Of a stretch of DNA of 64,000 nt, positions 45,829-58,186 are shown piece by piece; position 1 is the stretch's first letter, and every line of letters starts with the position of its first letter. The stretch comes from Jaltomata sinuosa. Lineage: Eukaryota > Streptophyta > Magnoliopsida > Solanales > Solanaceae. A model generated the notes under the pieces. That model saw nothing but the letters and a program-made list of their open reading frames with translations. It did no database searches and had not been told where the DNA came from. Made by a program: the position numbers and the translations under genes. The DNA is taken from positions 992,001 through 1,056,000 of the forward strand of contig QJPP01000002.1 in assembly GCA_003996215.1 (NCBI GenBank), given 5' to 3'.

Positions 45829-48243
45829 GATGTTTGGGGAATTTCACCAATCGTTTCTCATGCTCATTTCAAGTACTTTGTGACATTTATAGATGATTAT
45901 AGTCGGTTTACGAGGGTGTATTTTCTTCGTTCCAAATCTGAGGTATTTTCCATGTTTAAGACATTTTTGGCTTATATTGAGACTCAATTTTCTACTTGCG
46001 TCAAATTATTAAGATCTGATTCTAGTGGAGAATATATGTCTTATGAATTCAAAAATTTCTTGCTTGAGAAAGGAATTGTCTCACGACGCTCTTTCCCATA
46101 TACGCCACAACAAAATGGGGTTACTGAGCGTAAAAATCGTCATCTTTTAGATGTCACTCGTACTTTATTGATTGAGTCCTCTGTCCCATCTAAATACTGG
46201 GTGGAAGCTTTGTCTACTGCTGTCTATTTAATTAATAGGCTGCCATCTAAAGTGTTAAATCTTGAGTCTCCGTATTATCGTCTTTATCACAAAAATCCTA
46301 GCTATGATAATTTTCATACATTTGGTTGTGTTTGTTTTGTGCATCTTCCTCCTTCTCAGCGCAATAAACTTTCTGTTCAGTCTACTAAATGTGCTTTTAT
46401 GGGTTATAGTACTTCACAGAAAGGTTTTATTTGCTATGATCCATGTTCTAATAAATTTCGTGTTTATAGAAATGTTATTTTCTTTGAGAATCAGTATTTC
46501 TTTCCTACTCATGTTGAGTCATCTCCTGTTTCTCCTCTTCTTCCTACTTTTGAGGATTTGTCATCTTCTTCTAAGCGGTTCAAACCTGGATTTGTGTATG
46601 AACAACGTCGGCCAACTTTAACCCCTCCCAAAATTGATCTGCCACCTGAGACTGCTCCACAACTAGAATCTGAGAATTCTTCAAGGTCTGCTCCTCTTGA
46701 GCCCACTCGGCGATCTACCAGAGTATCTCGTACTCCTAATTGGTATGGCTTTTCCTCTACTTTATCCACCATTTCTGTTTCAACTTGTTACTCACAAGCT
46801 TCCAAGCATGAATGTTGGCAGAAAGCAATGGAGGAAGAACTTTTTGCTCTTAAAGAAAATAACACATGGGATATTGTTTCTTGTCCTTCAAATGTCCGTC
46901 CAATTGGATGTAAATGGGTCTATTCAAGTAAACTTCATTCTGATGGAACTCTTGATCGGTACAAAGCTCGGTTGGTTGTTCTTGGTAATCATTGTTGCTT
47001 CACAAAACTGGCCTCTTCATCAAATGGATGTTAAAAATGCTTTTCTCCATGGTGATCTCAAAGAAGATATTTATATGAAACCTCCACCTGGGTTATTCTC
47101 ATCACCTACATCAGATGTATGCAAGTTGAAGCGATCTTTGTATGGATTAAAACAAGCTCACAGAGCTTGGTTTGACAAATTTCGGTCTACTTTGCTACAA
47201 TTCTCTTTTGAGCAGAGCAAATATGACTCATCTTTATTTCTTCGAAAAACATCTACAGGTTGTGTTCTTCTTTTGGTATATGTAGATGACATTATTATCA
47301 CAGGAACCGATTCTTCACTAATCACTAGCCTCCAACAGCAGCTTAAGGATTCTTTTCATATGAAAGATCTTGGTACTCTTACATATTTCTTGGGATTGGA
47401 GGTTCATCATGATTCTTCAGGTGTGTTTCTACAACAACACAAATATACTCAGGATCTAATTTCTTTGGCTGGTCTTCAAGTTTCCTCCTCCGTAGATACT
47501 CCATTGGAATTGAATGTAAAGTATCGTCATGAGGAAGGCGATCTTTTTCCTGATCCAACTATATTTCGGCAATTAGTTGGGAGCTTAAATTATCTTTACC
47601 ATTACCCGTCCTGATATCTCTTTTGCAGTTCAACAAGTTAGTCAATTTATGCAAGCTCCCCGTCATCTCCATTTGGTGGCTGTTCGTCACATCATTCGAT
47701 ATCTCCTAGGAACATCTAATCGTGGATTATTCTTTCCTAGTGGTTCTCCTATTCGTTTGCAAGCTTTTAGTGATTTTGATTGGGCGGGATGTCCCGATAC
47801 CCATCGTTCAGTCACTGGTTGGTGTATGTTTCTTGGAGAGTCCTTGATATCTTGGAAGAGTAAGAAACAAGATCGTATGTCAAAATCTTCAACAGAGGCT
47901 GAATATCGATCCATGTCTACTGCTTGCTCCGAGGTTGTATGGCTTCATGGATTACTTGTTGAGATTGGATTTCCTCAATCTAGTCCTACTCCTCTCCATG
48001 CAGACAATACAAGTGCTATTCAGATTGCTACTAATCCGGTTTATCATGAGAGGACCAAACACATTGAAGTAGACTGCCATTATATACGAGAAGCTGTAGA
48101 TAAAGGAGTCATTACTCTTCCGCACGTGTCCAGTGATCTTCATATAGCTGATGCGTTTACAAAATCCATGGCACGACAACGCCATCAGTTTCTAGTAGGC
48201 AAATTGATGCTTCTTGATCCACCGGCATCAATTTGAGGGGGGA
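45829..48243 (+). pseudogene. Ty1/copia polyprotein, 5'-truncated and frameshifted (integrase, reverse transcriptase, RNase H)
   Basis: Starts abruptly at the satellite edge inside the integrase core: DVWGISPIV, FVTFIDDYSRFT, SDSSGEY and PQQNGVTERKNRHLLD. The RT begins with WQKAMEEELFALKENNTWDI and WVYSSKLHSDGT. At about 46990 a deletion of roughly 80 bp with frameshift removes the RT segment before QNWPLHQMDVKNAFLHGDL. RT continues with LYGLKQ and LLLVYVDDIIITG. A 1-bp insertion near 47595 shifts frame again; RNase H follows (SKSSTEAEYRSM, HADNTSAIQIATNP, HIEVDCHYIRE) and ends at 48234. Gag and protease are missing. It cannot be active. Confidence 0.93.
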
Positions 48244-48517
48244 TGTTAGCATGATGGACAACTATTAGATCATAAATTAATAGTGAATATTGTATATATT
48301 AATGTAACTATATATTGTTGTAGATAAGTGTAATCATAGAGATTTGATGTAGTAAATAGAATAGCAGATTTGATGGGATAGAATAGCGGATTTAGAGGGA
48401 TAGGAAAGCTGATCTTTAGGGATAGGAAAGACGGATATTTAGGGATGTAATCTTTGAATACTTTCTATTTAATGGCAAGACTCTCAATATTGAGAGGCAT
48501 TCAGCAAAATTTTGTCA
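48244..48517 (+). repeat. 3' LTR of the copia element
   Basis: A purine tract (GAGGGGGGA, 48235-48243) precedes TGTTAGCATGATGG. The end near TTTTGTCA (48517) is a guess; no 5' LTR or duplication is available to confirm it. Confidence 0.55.
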
Positions 48518-48846
48518 ATGCTTATGTGTTATGCCTTTCTGGAATGTATCCATACACTAAGAAAAGGTAATAAATGTTACTGGAGGAGCTTTATTTTGTG
48601 CTTTAGTGAAGTTCAGGTGCATGTTTTAATGGTGATTGGTTTTAGTCAATTAACAGCTACAATCTGCTAGATTTCTGAGCTAATATGAAAATTGTTAGTC
48701 ATTCCGCCTTTAAATTCTACCCACGAGCACGAGCACTACTTATCTTGCTGCCATAGTTGAATAGAAATGAGTTGGTGGATTGACCATAGTCTTAATAAAA
48801 TTTATGATGTTATAATGCAAAATCATTTTCTCTTCTTCTATGACAG
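48518..48846. other. Junction between copia element and synthase copy B
   Basis: From about 48763 the sequence matches the end of intron 7 of copy C ('gagttggtggattg'). 48518-48760 is not recognised. Confidence 0.5.
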
Positions 48847-51800
48847 TGATGTTTTCCTTCATCATGACAAAACATTCCTTCCTCGCAACGGAGCAACATG
48901 GAGTGCTTGTAACTTTCTTGGAACAGTAAATAATAGAGGATGTGTGACATATTGGCTCAATATAATGCAGGTGTGTTATGGAATACAGTGATTTAGGACC
49001 TTCTGTAGGAAGTAGAAGAGAATGTTCTTCAGTGGGGAGTCTTTTCTCTTAATTTGTGAGCTGTCTAAATTTACAGAATCTTGGTGACTCAAAGCTGCCT
49101 TATCTCGTAACCCTCGATCCTCCTCACACACCACAGCATACATTGCTTAAATGGAGAACAAGCCACCCAGTCCCCTCGGTTGCTGCATCAAAAGCTTCAC
49201 GTGAGCTAGATCAAATCCAAGGGAAGAGAGGAATGTGGTTTTGTGGAGCATATCAAGGTATGAGTATCTTTTTATGCAGAGTATAGAGAGTTGCTTCAAG
49301 ATAGATGTTCCTTTGTAACCTGCTACTGTGCAGTCTTCTGTTGGACTTCAACTGTGTTCCATTTAGAGAAACAGTTACTGGTGTATTAAGTTATACATGA
49401 TTCAAATTACAACCAAACATTGGATAAAGTTACGCCAAATTATATACCATGATTAGTTTCCCTAAACATCATACCAAATGACCCCTTATAGCTTGAGTTG
49501 TTCTGACTTTAGTATTTGCTTCCCTTTGGTGCACAGACTTTATTTTCTGCTTCGCGTTTGCTGATTGATGTATATTTGTTTCAATACTTTCAGGCTATGG
49601 ATTCCATGAGAATGGACTAAAGGTAGTATCACCTAACTTGAAAACAGTGTGGAGTTTTTTCCAGCTCTTGTTGTCCCTTTGGTCTCATTTGGATAATTGT
49701 CTGCCTTTGCTCCTCCTCAGGCGGGTGTGGTTGCTGCATATGGCATGCTTAGAAGGAATTGTAATATTCTTGGAAAAACCCAAGCACATAGTACCAACCT
49801 GGCCTGAAACTGGAGCACGCCTCCTGGTTACAAGATTTTTCAGAAGTTTCATTCAAACAGGATGTATAATGTGAGTGATGATAGTTTCACCTTGTAATGA
49901 TTTAATCCAAATAGTGGCAGATACATATCTAACAACTCCATCGATCCTATTCTTATTTCATCACATTTGTTATCTTGCTATTTGAATGGTGGCGAGATGC
50001 AGAACGGCTATTTTATTGAGAAAATACACTTCTTTTGTTCCAATCTCTTTGGCTGCAAAACAAATCACATGGGAATGGCGATTTATTTTATTATGGAAAT
50101 TTTTGAGTTTTTTCCTGATAATTGAAGATATCTGGATAATACTTTTATGTGTTCTGGTATACAGCTTGTTGGAAGAAGGAGGTACAATTTTCACCTTCCA
50201 AGGAACAGGGAGGAAATGCTCTCTCAAAGTGTCTCTTAGAGTTCATAGTACACAGTTTTACTGGAAGGTAATTTAAATTTTCTGTTGCCCCTACAAGTAA
50301 CTAAAAATTACACCCAAAAAATAAATAAATTTAAAGTTTCCCAGACTTGACAAATTCTGTGACATGGATAATCTCTTACAGGTTGCAACTCAAGCTGACA
50401 TAGGCCTTGCTGATGCTTTTATTCATGGGGATTTCTCTTTCGTTGATAAGAATGAAGGTCTTCGTAATCTAATCATGGTGAGGAAATGACTCGATATCTT
50501 TGTGCATAGCTTTTGCTTGGTACTTAGTTTCCCGAGTTCTTTTGCAGATATTTATTGCCAACACGGATCTGAAAGAATCTGTTAAAACGTCTAGCAAAAA
50601 AAGGTAAAATAGTTTACTGACCTGAAATCAAGAAACATAAAAATTCTGTTCATATGTTAAACATTCTTCATAACTTTTCATAGATCTAGAGGCTGGTGGA
50701 CACCAGTGCTTTTTACAGCAGCACTGTCATCTGCAAAATATTTCATTCGACATGTTTCAAATCGAAACACCCTGAGTCAGGCTCGTAGGAATATCTCTCG
50801 CCATTATGACCTGGTAACGAATTAACTTGCATATTACATCACCCAAAGAATGTAGTGAAATTGTACCCAATCCTGGCCATATTTTTGCCAGCTGCTATTG
50901 TTTAAAATTGGCTGCCATTGTATAGATGATAAGCATTGTAGTGTTAATTGTTTTTTCCAGAGTAATGAACTCTTCTCACTCTTTCTGGATGAAACAAGGA
51001 CATACTCATGTGCAATTTTCAAGGTTAGCTCTCAAATTTTTAAATGCTTGCCACTTATTTTCTTCGTATGTTAAGCTACATTTCTTGTTCTTTAATCTCA
51101 TTCCATGGTGATCTAGTTTTCTTTATTATTTTTCTAGAGTGAGGATGAAAACCTAAAAGAGGCACAGCTGAGAAAGATTTCTCTTCTCATTAGAAAGGTA
51201 AGTCATCAACCAAGTAAAAATCTCTCCCGTTTATACACAAGTTTCAGGCATAATTGGATTCTGCTGTTCTATTTAGGCAAAAATTAGCAAGGAACATCAC
51301 ATTTTAGAGATTGGATTTGGTTGGGGAAGCTTTGCTGTGGAAGTTGTCAAGCAAACAGGATGCAAATATACTGGTATAACTCTGTCCAAGCAGCAACTGG
51401 AGTATGCACAGTTGAGAGTAGAGCAAGCAGGCCTTCAGGTATATATAGTGCTTACAATGTCTATTGAAGCTCAAATTTTCTAGATAACATGAAACATACA
51501 CTTCGTGAACTAAACCTTCTTCCATTTTCTGCTTCTACACTGTAAGAGCTCCTGAACAACCTAGGTCGCAAGTCAGGCCAGAGAAATTAACTAAAATACT
51601 TCTCTGTGTTATGCATTCCCGCACTTGCCCTTGTACGTTTAGCATGGGAACATGATCTGCTTAGCACTTGCAAGCCAAATCCGAGCAACTTTAAATCTAG
51701 GATTATCTATTAATATTCAATTCAATGAAATTATTTCACAGGATCAAATAACATTTATCCTATGTGACTATCGCCAAATCCCAAATAAGGACAAATATGA

Positions 51801-52691
51801 CAGGATTATATCAATGTGAGTATTTATCCATCTAAATCTTAACATATTGTATTACTCACTACATGTCGAGCCAGTGTTACGATTATACTAATTATTATTT
51901 TCAGCGAGATGATAGAACATGTTGGTCATGATTACATAGAGGAATTCTTTGCTTGCTGTGAGTCTGCATTGGCAGAAGATGGGCTTCTAGTTCTGCAGGT
52001 AATTAACCCTCAACACATTCCATTTTGTTTATATTTTTCCATTTTGCTTTTCACAAGTGTTGGCTTTCTTTAGTTCACTTCAATGCCAGACCCGAAGTAT
52101 GATGAACACAAGCATAGCACAGACTTCATGAGAGAGTATATATTCCCAGGTGGATGTTTGCCTGCACTAAGTCGAGTAACATCAGCCATGGTTGCAGCAT
52201 CCAGACTATGGTAACAAAGGGTTTATCTTGTGATTTTGCACTAGCATGTTAATCAATCTTTCAAAAGCATTTCTTTCTGAAAGCATTTGATAAATGATAT
52301 AAATGCAGTGTAGTGCACCTGGAAGATATAGGAATTCATTTCTATCAGACACTGAAATGTTGGCGTAAAAACTTCCTGAAAAACAAAAGGTATCTAAACT
52401 AAAATAAGTCCAAAACCTTCTATCCTGAGTTACAACCGTTTCCTTCTTGAATCATTTGTAGCCTGATCATTTCTAAATGCTGATACTTGACTGTTGATAA
52501 TTGTGTCAGTAGCCAAATTCGTGCTTTGGGATTCGATGACAAGTTCATCAGGACATGGGAGTACTACTTTGACTATTGTGCTGCTGGATTCAAAATGTTC
52601 ACAGTAGGAAATTATCAGGTATGGTGACAAATCTTTGAAAATTTTCGATTACGAATATTCAAAAATAAATAGTGTCCCTTCAGCTTATTAG
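48847..52691 (+). pseudogene. Cyclopropane-fatty-acid synthase, copy B (pseudogene, exons 8-24)
   Basis: Exons: 8 (48847-48970), 9 (49077-49257), 10 (49594-49622), 11 (49721-49870), 12 (50165-50267), 13 (50382-50477), 14 (50548-50603), 15 (50690-50813), 16 (50961-51023), 17 (51138-51197), 18 (51277-51438), 19 (51742-51815), 20 (51905-51998), 21 (52074-52210), 22 (52309-52389), 23 (52513-52618). A scrap of exon 24 remains (52671-52691, VPSAY and stop). It covers the end of the amine-oxidase domain and most of the SAM cyclopropane synthase domain, with the motif ILEIGFGWGSF in exon 18 and FDYCAAGFK in exon 23. Lesions: exons 1-7 absent, a 1-bp insertion in exon 11, loss of intron 23 and most of exon 24. 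Splice sites are otherwise intact, so this copy decayed less or more recently than A. Confidence 0.92.
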
Positions 52692-53895
52692 AGTTCCTTT
52701 GTTTGGAATACAAAATAAATTAGGTCCACAAAACAGCATGGAAAGACTTAATAAACACACGTGTCATTGGCTCATGCTGAATTATGTGATTCTATTGTAC
52801 TGTATTATCTGAGCTTCTTTCAATTACCTAATAAAAGTTATTCAAGGAATTTACTATTATTGAAATAGGATTTGGACTGCTTGAAATTTGATTCTATTCA
52901 ATTATATTATGAAGCTTAAAGGAAAGAAACAAAGATATGGTTGTGGAGTGGAAGAGACTTTTTTTCTGTTTTGAGCTTATTTGGAATGCTATATATGTAG
53001 GGAGTTGCTCGGATGGTAAGCATCTCTCACTTTCAATTCGAAGGTTGCGAGTTCGAGTCACCAAGGAAGCAAAAGGAGTGGGAGCTCCTAGGGAGGGTTA
53101 AAAAAAAATGCTCTGTAGGGTAAAAATTTCACAAAAATAGCTACTTCTTGCCCTTATAATTGAGAATTAGCGATTGTCATGGAGTTTTAAATGTGACACT
53201 CTAGGACATGCAAGGACTCCACTTGTGGAATATGGAATTTGAAACTCCAAAATAATGGTTTTTTTCAACAACATGGTTGAAAAATAGTCGGGGCGTGCTA
53301 TTACTATGTAATCCGAAATAGTATTTTAGTAAAGAAGAGAGGCCTTCTGGGCCGACTACTATGACTACATGCCCATCTAGTGTAGTGGCTTGGAAGCAAG
53401 TTACCTTGAGCATCGATCAGTTCAAGTTGGTCGATTAGTCCCTCCTTTCTTTCCCCTGCCTCCGGACATTCTCATTATTCATAAGTAAGATTCGGAAAAA
53501 AAAAAGTTAAGGCAAATAGCCCTATTTCGGATTGCAAATTAACGTTTAACTAATGTTTCAAAATTATTACTAGTCAAATCACCCACGCTTCACACGGTCT
53601 TTAAAAATATTAGTGAGACAGTTTTTTATTAATTTTTCCACATAAAAAAACATGGAAAAAAAATTAAATTTCATCTATAAAATCATGTCTAAAACTCTTA
53701 AATAACCAAATCGCCTTTAAAGTGGTACCAAAAAAAAAATACTACTACTTATAAATAACACACTGCTAAAATGATTCGTGGAGTATTCGGAATTAAAAAT
53801 TGCATATATAACTAAATCTTATGACTAATAATTACATTCAAATAAAAGTATTTGTACAAATTTATAAAAAAAAAACATGAAGATATGTGATTTAT
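52692..53895. other. Gene-free spacer between copy B and the solo LTR
   Basis: 52692-52865 is the synthase 3' flank shared with copy A. Then come a SINE (53000-53110) and AT-rich sequence with A-runs at 53497, 53729 and 53869. No gene. Confidence 0.6.
53000..53110 (+). mobile_element. tRNA-derived SINE
   Basis: Box A-like 'tgctcggatggtaagc' (53005 area) and box B-like 'gcgagttcgagtc' (53046 area) at Pol III promoter spacing, a short body ('ggagctcctagggagg') and an A9 tail at 53101-53109. The family is one I recognise from Solanaceae, but not by name. Confidence 0.7.
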
Positions 53896-56286
53896 TGTAA
53901 CACCTTAAATTTTCGAGCTAGGATCCCAATCGTTTTTCGCGTGTAATTAGACCTGAACTCGGAAGATTTCATTGTAACTAGGTTTTATGGTCAAGCACTA
54001 TGAGTTGGAAGAGCTTTGGATGTGAATTAAGGTTTTAAGGAACCCCTAGCACAAGTTAAGTTGAAAGCTTCTCTACCGGCTGAGTTTTCGTATAACCTTC
54101 TAACTAGGGTCAACTTCAAATGATCATAACTCCTAGAATTTAAAGAGTTAGGGGGCCTATGACCCACCAGATTAAAGGTCTTCGAGTCTTCTTTCCAACG
54201 CCACCGACCGCGCGTTAATCCGAGTCCAGAGTAAAAGGTTATGACCAATTTACCAAGAAAATATTTGTCCGACCAGAAGTTCATCGAATTTTGAGAGTTA
54301 AAACGGAAAGAAAACTGTCCGTTTTCTGAACCGTTTCCAGGACCAGAAACTCAAAAAAATCACTGAGTTAAAACGCTTAAGAAAACGGTCCGTTTGTGGT
54401 CAAAACAGACCGTTTTGGACGCGTTTTTTCTTCCTAGACCAATCCGAATTTTAATTGGAATTGCCTATAAATAGGATTCCTAGGGTATTCCCCCACCCTT
54501 CTAAAACGTCTCCCACTTCTCTATTTACCCTAACATGGATTAAAAGGAGCCTCTCAAATCCTCTCAAGGTTTCAAACATTCAAGTATCAAGAAAAATAAG
54601 TTAGAGCTCCAAATCCAAAGGATTCTTCCTCATAGTTCAAAGGCAAAACTCAAGGCTTTCTTCAAGGTTTCTTCCTCAAACTCTAAGATCAAGGTATGTA
54701 AAGTAAATCTTTCAGTGTGGGAATCTTGTTCTCCCCACAACCAAGTTCAATTTTAGTTTCCATCCACGAATCAAGTTAGGGTTTTTGAGAAGTTAAGATC
54801 CTTAAGTTTAATTCCTTATCTCTTGATACAAATCTTTGAATATTCCATGCTTATTATCAGAAATTCTATGAATTTGGATTCTCTTCCCTGGATTGATTTC
54901 TAGTTCATGTCTATTGAATTTTCCAAGAATCTTTGTGAATTTCCTCTTATGAATTTGAAAGTCTATTTGATGTTTTAAAGGATTATTTACGTTTTTCTGA
55001 AAGTTTGTTTGAAAGTTACAAGTTTAAGTTCATGAAAAGTTTACAAAGAATCTTTATGTTATTATCATGTCTTGAAATGAGAAAAAGGTTATCGTATCTT
55101 GAAAGTTAAAGAAAGTTATAAAGATTTAGAGCCAAGGCTCACAAAGATATATATGTTCATGATACGATATTTTGAGTCAAGTATGATTTTTAGAAAGTGT
55201 TTTAAGACCTATGTTGTGAGCATATAGTATGTTTTGGGAGGACTATTTAGCACCGAGATGGGTATGGATTTAGACAATACATGCCCCAAAACTACGTTGC
55301 CACCGTAGGATAGGATTCTTCTGCAAATAGAGCGACTCCTCTATTATTTATAACCTTCGGGCTCACCTTTGGGATCCCCAGAATATGTTTCATCTTATAC
55401 TCCAGCAAGGTATAGGATGGCTCTGTCAACGAGGGTAAGTCGTTGGGTTCTGGCAACGTGGACAAGACGTTGTACTACATGCTGCTCACATGGTTTATGT
55501 CGGTTAAGAGAAACTCCCCAAAGAGAAAACTTACTTATTTTGAGAAAACATATGATTGGCCGAGGCCACCAGTTTAAAGGAAGTTTTATGAAGCATTGTT
55601 TTCAAGTTTTGCCCAGACTTCAGTTATTCCGTTTTCAACTTCAGTTTTAGTTTTAAGAAAAAAATTTAAGAAAGTTTTGCTCATATTACTTTAAGTTTCA
55701 GCATTCAGGTTAGTCATTCTTATTTTCAGTTATCCAGCTTTGTCTATAGTTATATTGTTCATGCCTCAGTTTTTCTGCTTTATCAGTTCAGCTATTGGTA
55801 CTGTTTCACTTTACTGCTTTGCATACCAGTACATTCAAAGTACTGACGCCTCTTTTTGGCGCTACATCATTGGACGATATAGCCCCCAGCTTTCAGATAT
55901 GCAGGTTCCTGAGTAGACTCTTCAGTAAGCTATGTCATCAGCTTGAGTGAGTTCTCATTATTCTCGAGGACTTAGGAGTATTTCAGTGATCATCTTGTTT
56001 TGTTACATAAAGGTAGTTGTACTCAGAATGTAATAGAGGCTTCATAGACAGAGTCAAGTCAAGTCAATTGCTACCAGTTGTTAAACATTTATTCCTTTCA
56101 GTTAATAAAAGTTTATATTATTTTATTTCATCTTTATACAAAGGTTAGCCCATATTTTCCAGCTTCCGCAATTTGTTTCATTAAAAGTTCAGCTTTATGA
56201 ATTGTATGCCAGACCAAGTGGTTCTCTCGGGCCATTCATGGTTTCGGGTGCCAGTTACGTCCAGGATGTAGGCTCGGGGGGTGACA
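53896..56286 (+). mobile_element. Solo LTR of a Ty3/gypsy element, 2391 bp
   Basis: Begins TGTAACACCTTAAATTTTCG and ends CTCGGGGGGTGACA, the usual ends of plant chromovirus-like LTRs. It is flanked by TTTAT on both sides (53891-53895 and 56287-56291), a perfect 5-bp duplication. 'cctataaatagg' at 54464 is a likely TATA region. No internal coding domain is present, so it arose by recombination between two LTRs. ORFs inside are spurious. Confidence 0.92.
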
Positions 56287-56740
56287 TTTATTAATTCAGC
56301 GCATAGGATATTTCGATACTTTATTTATGAACTATAATTTGCTCATTTAGTAAGATTGTATAAGAGTTGGGGAAGTTTTGATAATTTTTATAAATTATGA
56401 GATCTTCATGTTTACTATAAAAAAATACAACTTAAGAAATTCAAATTGCATGTCTAAAGAAAATTTTAGCTTCAAATCAACTGATTACAAATCACTTATT
56501 TCAAAATTATATAGTCTTATTCTTAAATGAACTTCAAAATTATAAATTATTATAAAAATCACTCCGATTATTATTTGTTGGGAACTGTGGAAAGCAGAGT
56601 ACATTTTTTTATTCGTAACCATCTCAGGTGGATCATCCAAACTCATAAGATTAATATTGATGGAGTCTACTCATGGAATGCGATTTGTGATATTCTTACA
56701 TCCCTCACCCCCGTATTGCTTGTATGACTGTGGCCTGGGC
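56287..56740. other. Gene-free AT-rich stretch
   Basis: AT-rich sequence between the solo LTR and the LINE remnant; nothing recognised. Confidence 0.5.
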
Positions 56741-57631
56741 ATATCCTTTATTTGGTTGGGTGAAAATCAACACGGAAAGCAGTAGACAAGGGGATGGAAC
56801 TATTGGAGCAGGTGAAATATATAGTTCGGGATCATAAGGGAGATCTCATAATGGCCTTTGTGCAAGGACTGGGAAAAGGCTCTAACAACTTGGCTGAGGT
56901 AACCACGGTACTTTTTGCCTTAAAATGGTCCTATGACAATGGCTATCACAGAATCATGCTAGAAAGTGATTCCAAGTTGGTGATCGACATGATCCAATGC
57001 AAAAGTAAACCTCCATGGCATTTAGAAGAAATCATAAGGGAGATCAAAGATTTGACTCATCATCAACAATGCATTTTCCAACACCGTTACCGAGAAGCAA
57101 ACCAATTAGCGGATGCTCTACCGAAATGGAGCCACACATTTCATGAAGTGATGATCTACCAATCTAGCGACCTTCCAAGGAAAGCTATCGGACCTTTCCA
57201 TATGGACAGGCTATAGGTACCCGCATTAAGACGAAAGGTAACTAAAACTTTCTTCACCCGTAACCTCTCCTCTGTACAACATCTGAACTAACTGTCTCTA
57301 TGTTACAAAAACTAGTTTTATACAAACATGTTGTTTGAATGCACATCCCATTGGGCTGAATTTTCTTTCGTGTGATATGGGAATTACAGGCGTTTAGTTT
57401 CAAAGTTGGGTACAAGGAGCGAACATGTGGCCTCCATATAGGCTCCTTTCATGTACCCATGTTTTCTTCGTCTGGTTGCATTTTTCCCGGAGGTCTTGGT
57501 CTTATGTCCCCCTCCTTTTGTTTGTAATTATTTCTTTTATGCTATATAACGAGGTAGGGGTCTATTCCAATCCCCCATCACCACGGGAGTGAAAGCCTGG
57601 GCGGATGGTTTAGCTAAAAAAAAAAAAAACT
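56741..57631 (+). mobile_element. L1-type LINE remnant: RNase H domain, 3' UTR and A tail
   Basis: WVKINTE at 56758 starts an RNase H (RVT_3) domain. A frameshift near 56812 moves it to the frame IVRDHKGDLIMAF, NLAEVTTVLFALKW, MLESDSKLVIDMI and REANQLADAL, ending at TAG 57214. The LAEVTTVLFAL, ESDSKLV and ANQLADAL blocks carry the expected acidic residues. A 400-bp 3' part holds 'aacgaggtaggggtct', shared with the LINE ends at 18045 and 21010, and an A14 run at 57616-57630. Confidence 0.8.
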
Positions 57632-57940
57632 TCAAAATTTTAATTCGACCCTATTAAATCACGGATTGAGCTAATTAAGTTGGATCAGCCCAGCAAGCCA
57701 ACCCTAAAGTGAGGACTGCCTGTATCATTGACTTTTTTGTCATTAATTTCTGGCATAGATTTTTGGGGTCTAAACTTAATACCCATGTGAAGCACTGTTG
57801 TGTAAAATATTTTTTTATTGTATGATAACACTACCAAATGGGTATGGACCCGCAAATATACACTACTCAAGTCCATTGAGTATTGTTTTTCTTTTTATAC
57901 GTTTTGAATAAGTTGCCTTTTCTCTCTCTCTCCCAGCTCC
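57632..57940. other. Upstream region of synthase copy C
   Basis: AT-rich probable promoter. A CT microsatellite (TTTTCTCTCTCTCTCCC) lies at 57917-57933, just before the likely leader. A TATA box ('ttttttatacg') is possible at 57891. Confidence 0.4.
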
Positions 57941-58186
57941 AAAGTGTGATCATTTTCGGTGACAGAGGCAGAAGTTTTTACTAAGGAGTTCATCATTACT
58001 ATACATATACAACAATCACAAACATACATTAAAAGAATCCTGACCTTGTATTTCTAGTGTGTTTTCTCGACGAAAGGGGTTCAGGTAAATCTCTAATTAT
58101 GCTCCTCTAGTAATTAACTCTGCCTATGCTCCTCTTCTGATCTTGATTGTTTTTGCAGTTGCAATATTGAAGCCAAAGTGAGAAAA
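57941..58186 (+). promoter_or_regulatory. 5' UTR of synthase copy C with a leader intron
   Basis: 'ggttcag|gtaaatct' at about 58084 and 'ttttgcag|ttgcaat' at 58158 look like donor and acceptor of a short (about 74-bp) intron in the leader. The coding start follows at 58187. Confidence 0.5.

Noticed and set aside
45077..45850. 257-codon - strand reading frame, and many similar 60-260-codon frames across the satellite on both strands
   Set aside because: They are the 180-bp monomer read repeatedly; no start context, no domain, and both strands are open. Kept as a finding about the monomer, not as genes.
46262..46621. 119-codon + frame
   Set aside because: Out-of-frame shadow of the copia polyprotein.
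53330..53470. Possible tRNA-like or SINE sequence ('ctagtgtagtggcttgg', 'ttcaagttggtcgatt')
   Set aside because: Box A and B resemblance is weak, there is no A tail, and no cloverleaf could be folded by eye.
55369..55650. 93-codon + frame
   Set aside because: Lies wholly within the solo LTR; no domain.
58178..58186. Alternative upstream start for synthase copy C
   Set aside because: The codon at 58178 is GTG; the ATG at 58187 gives the usual MKIAVVGAG start of the FAD domain.
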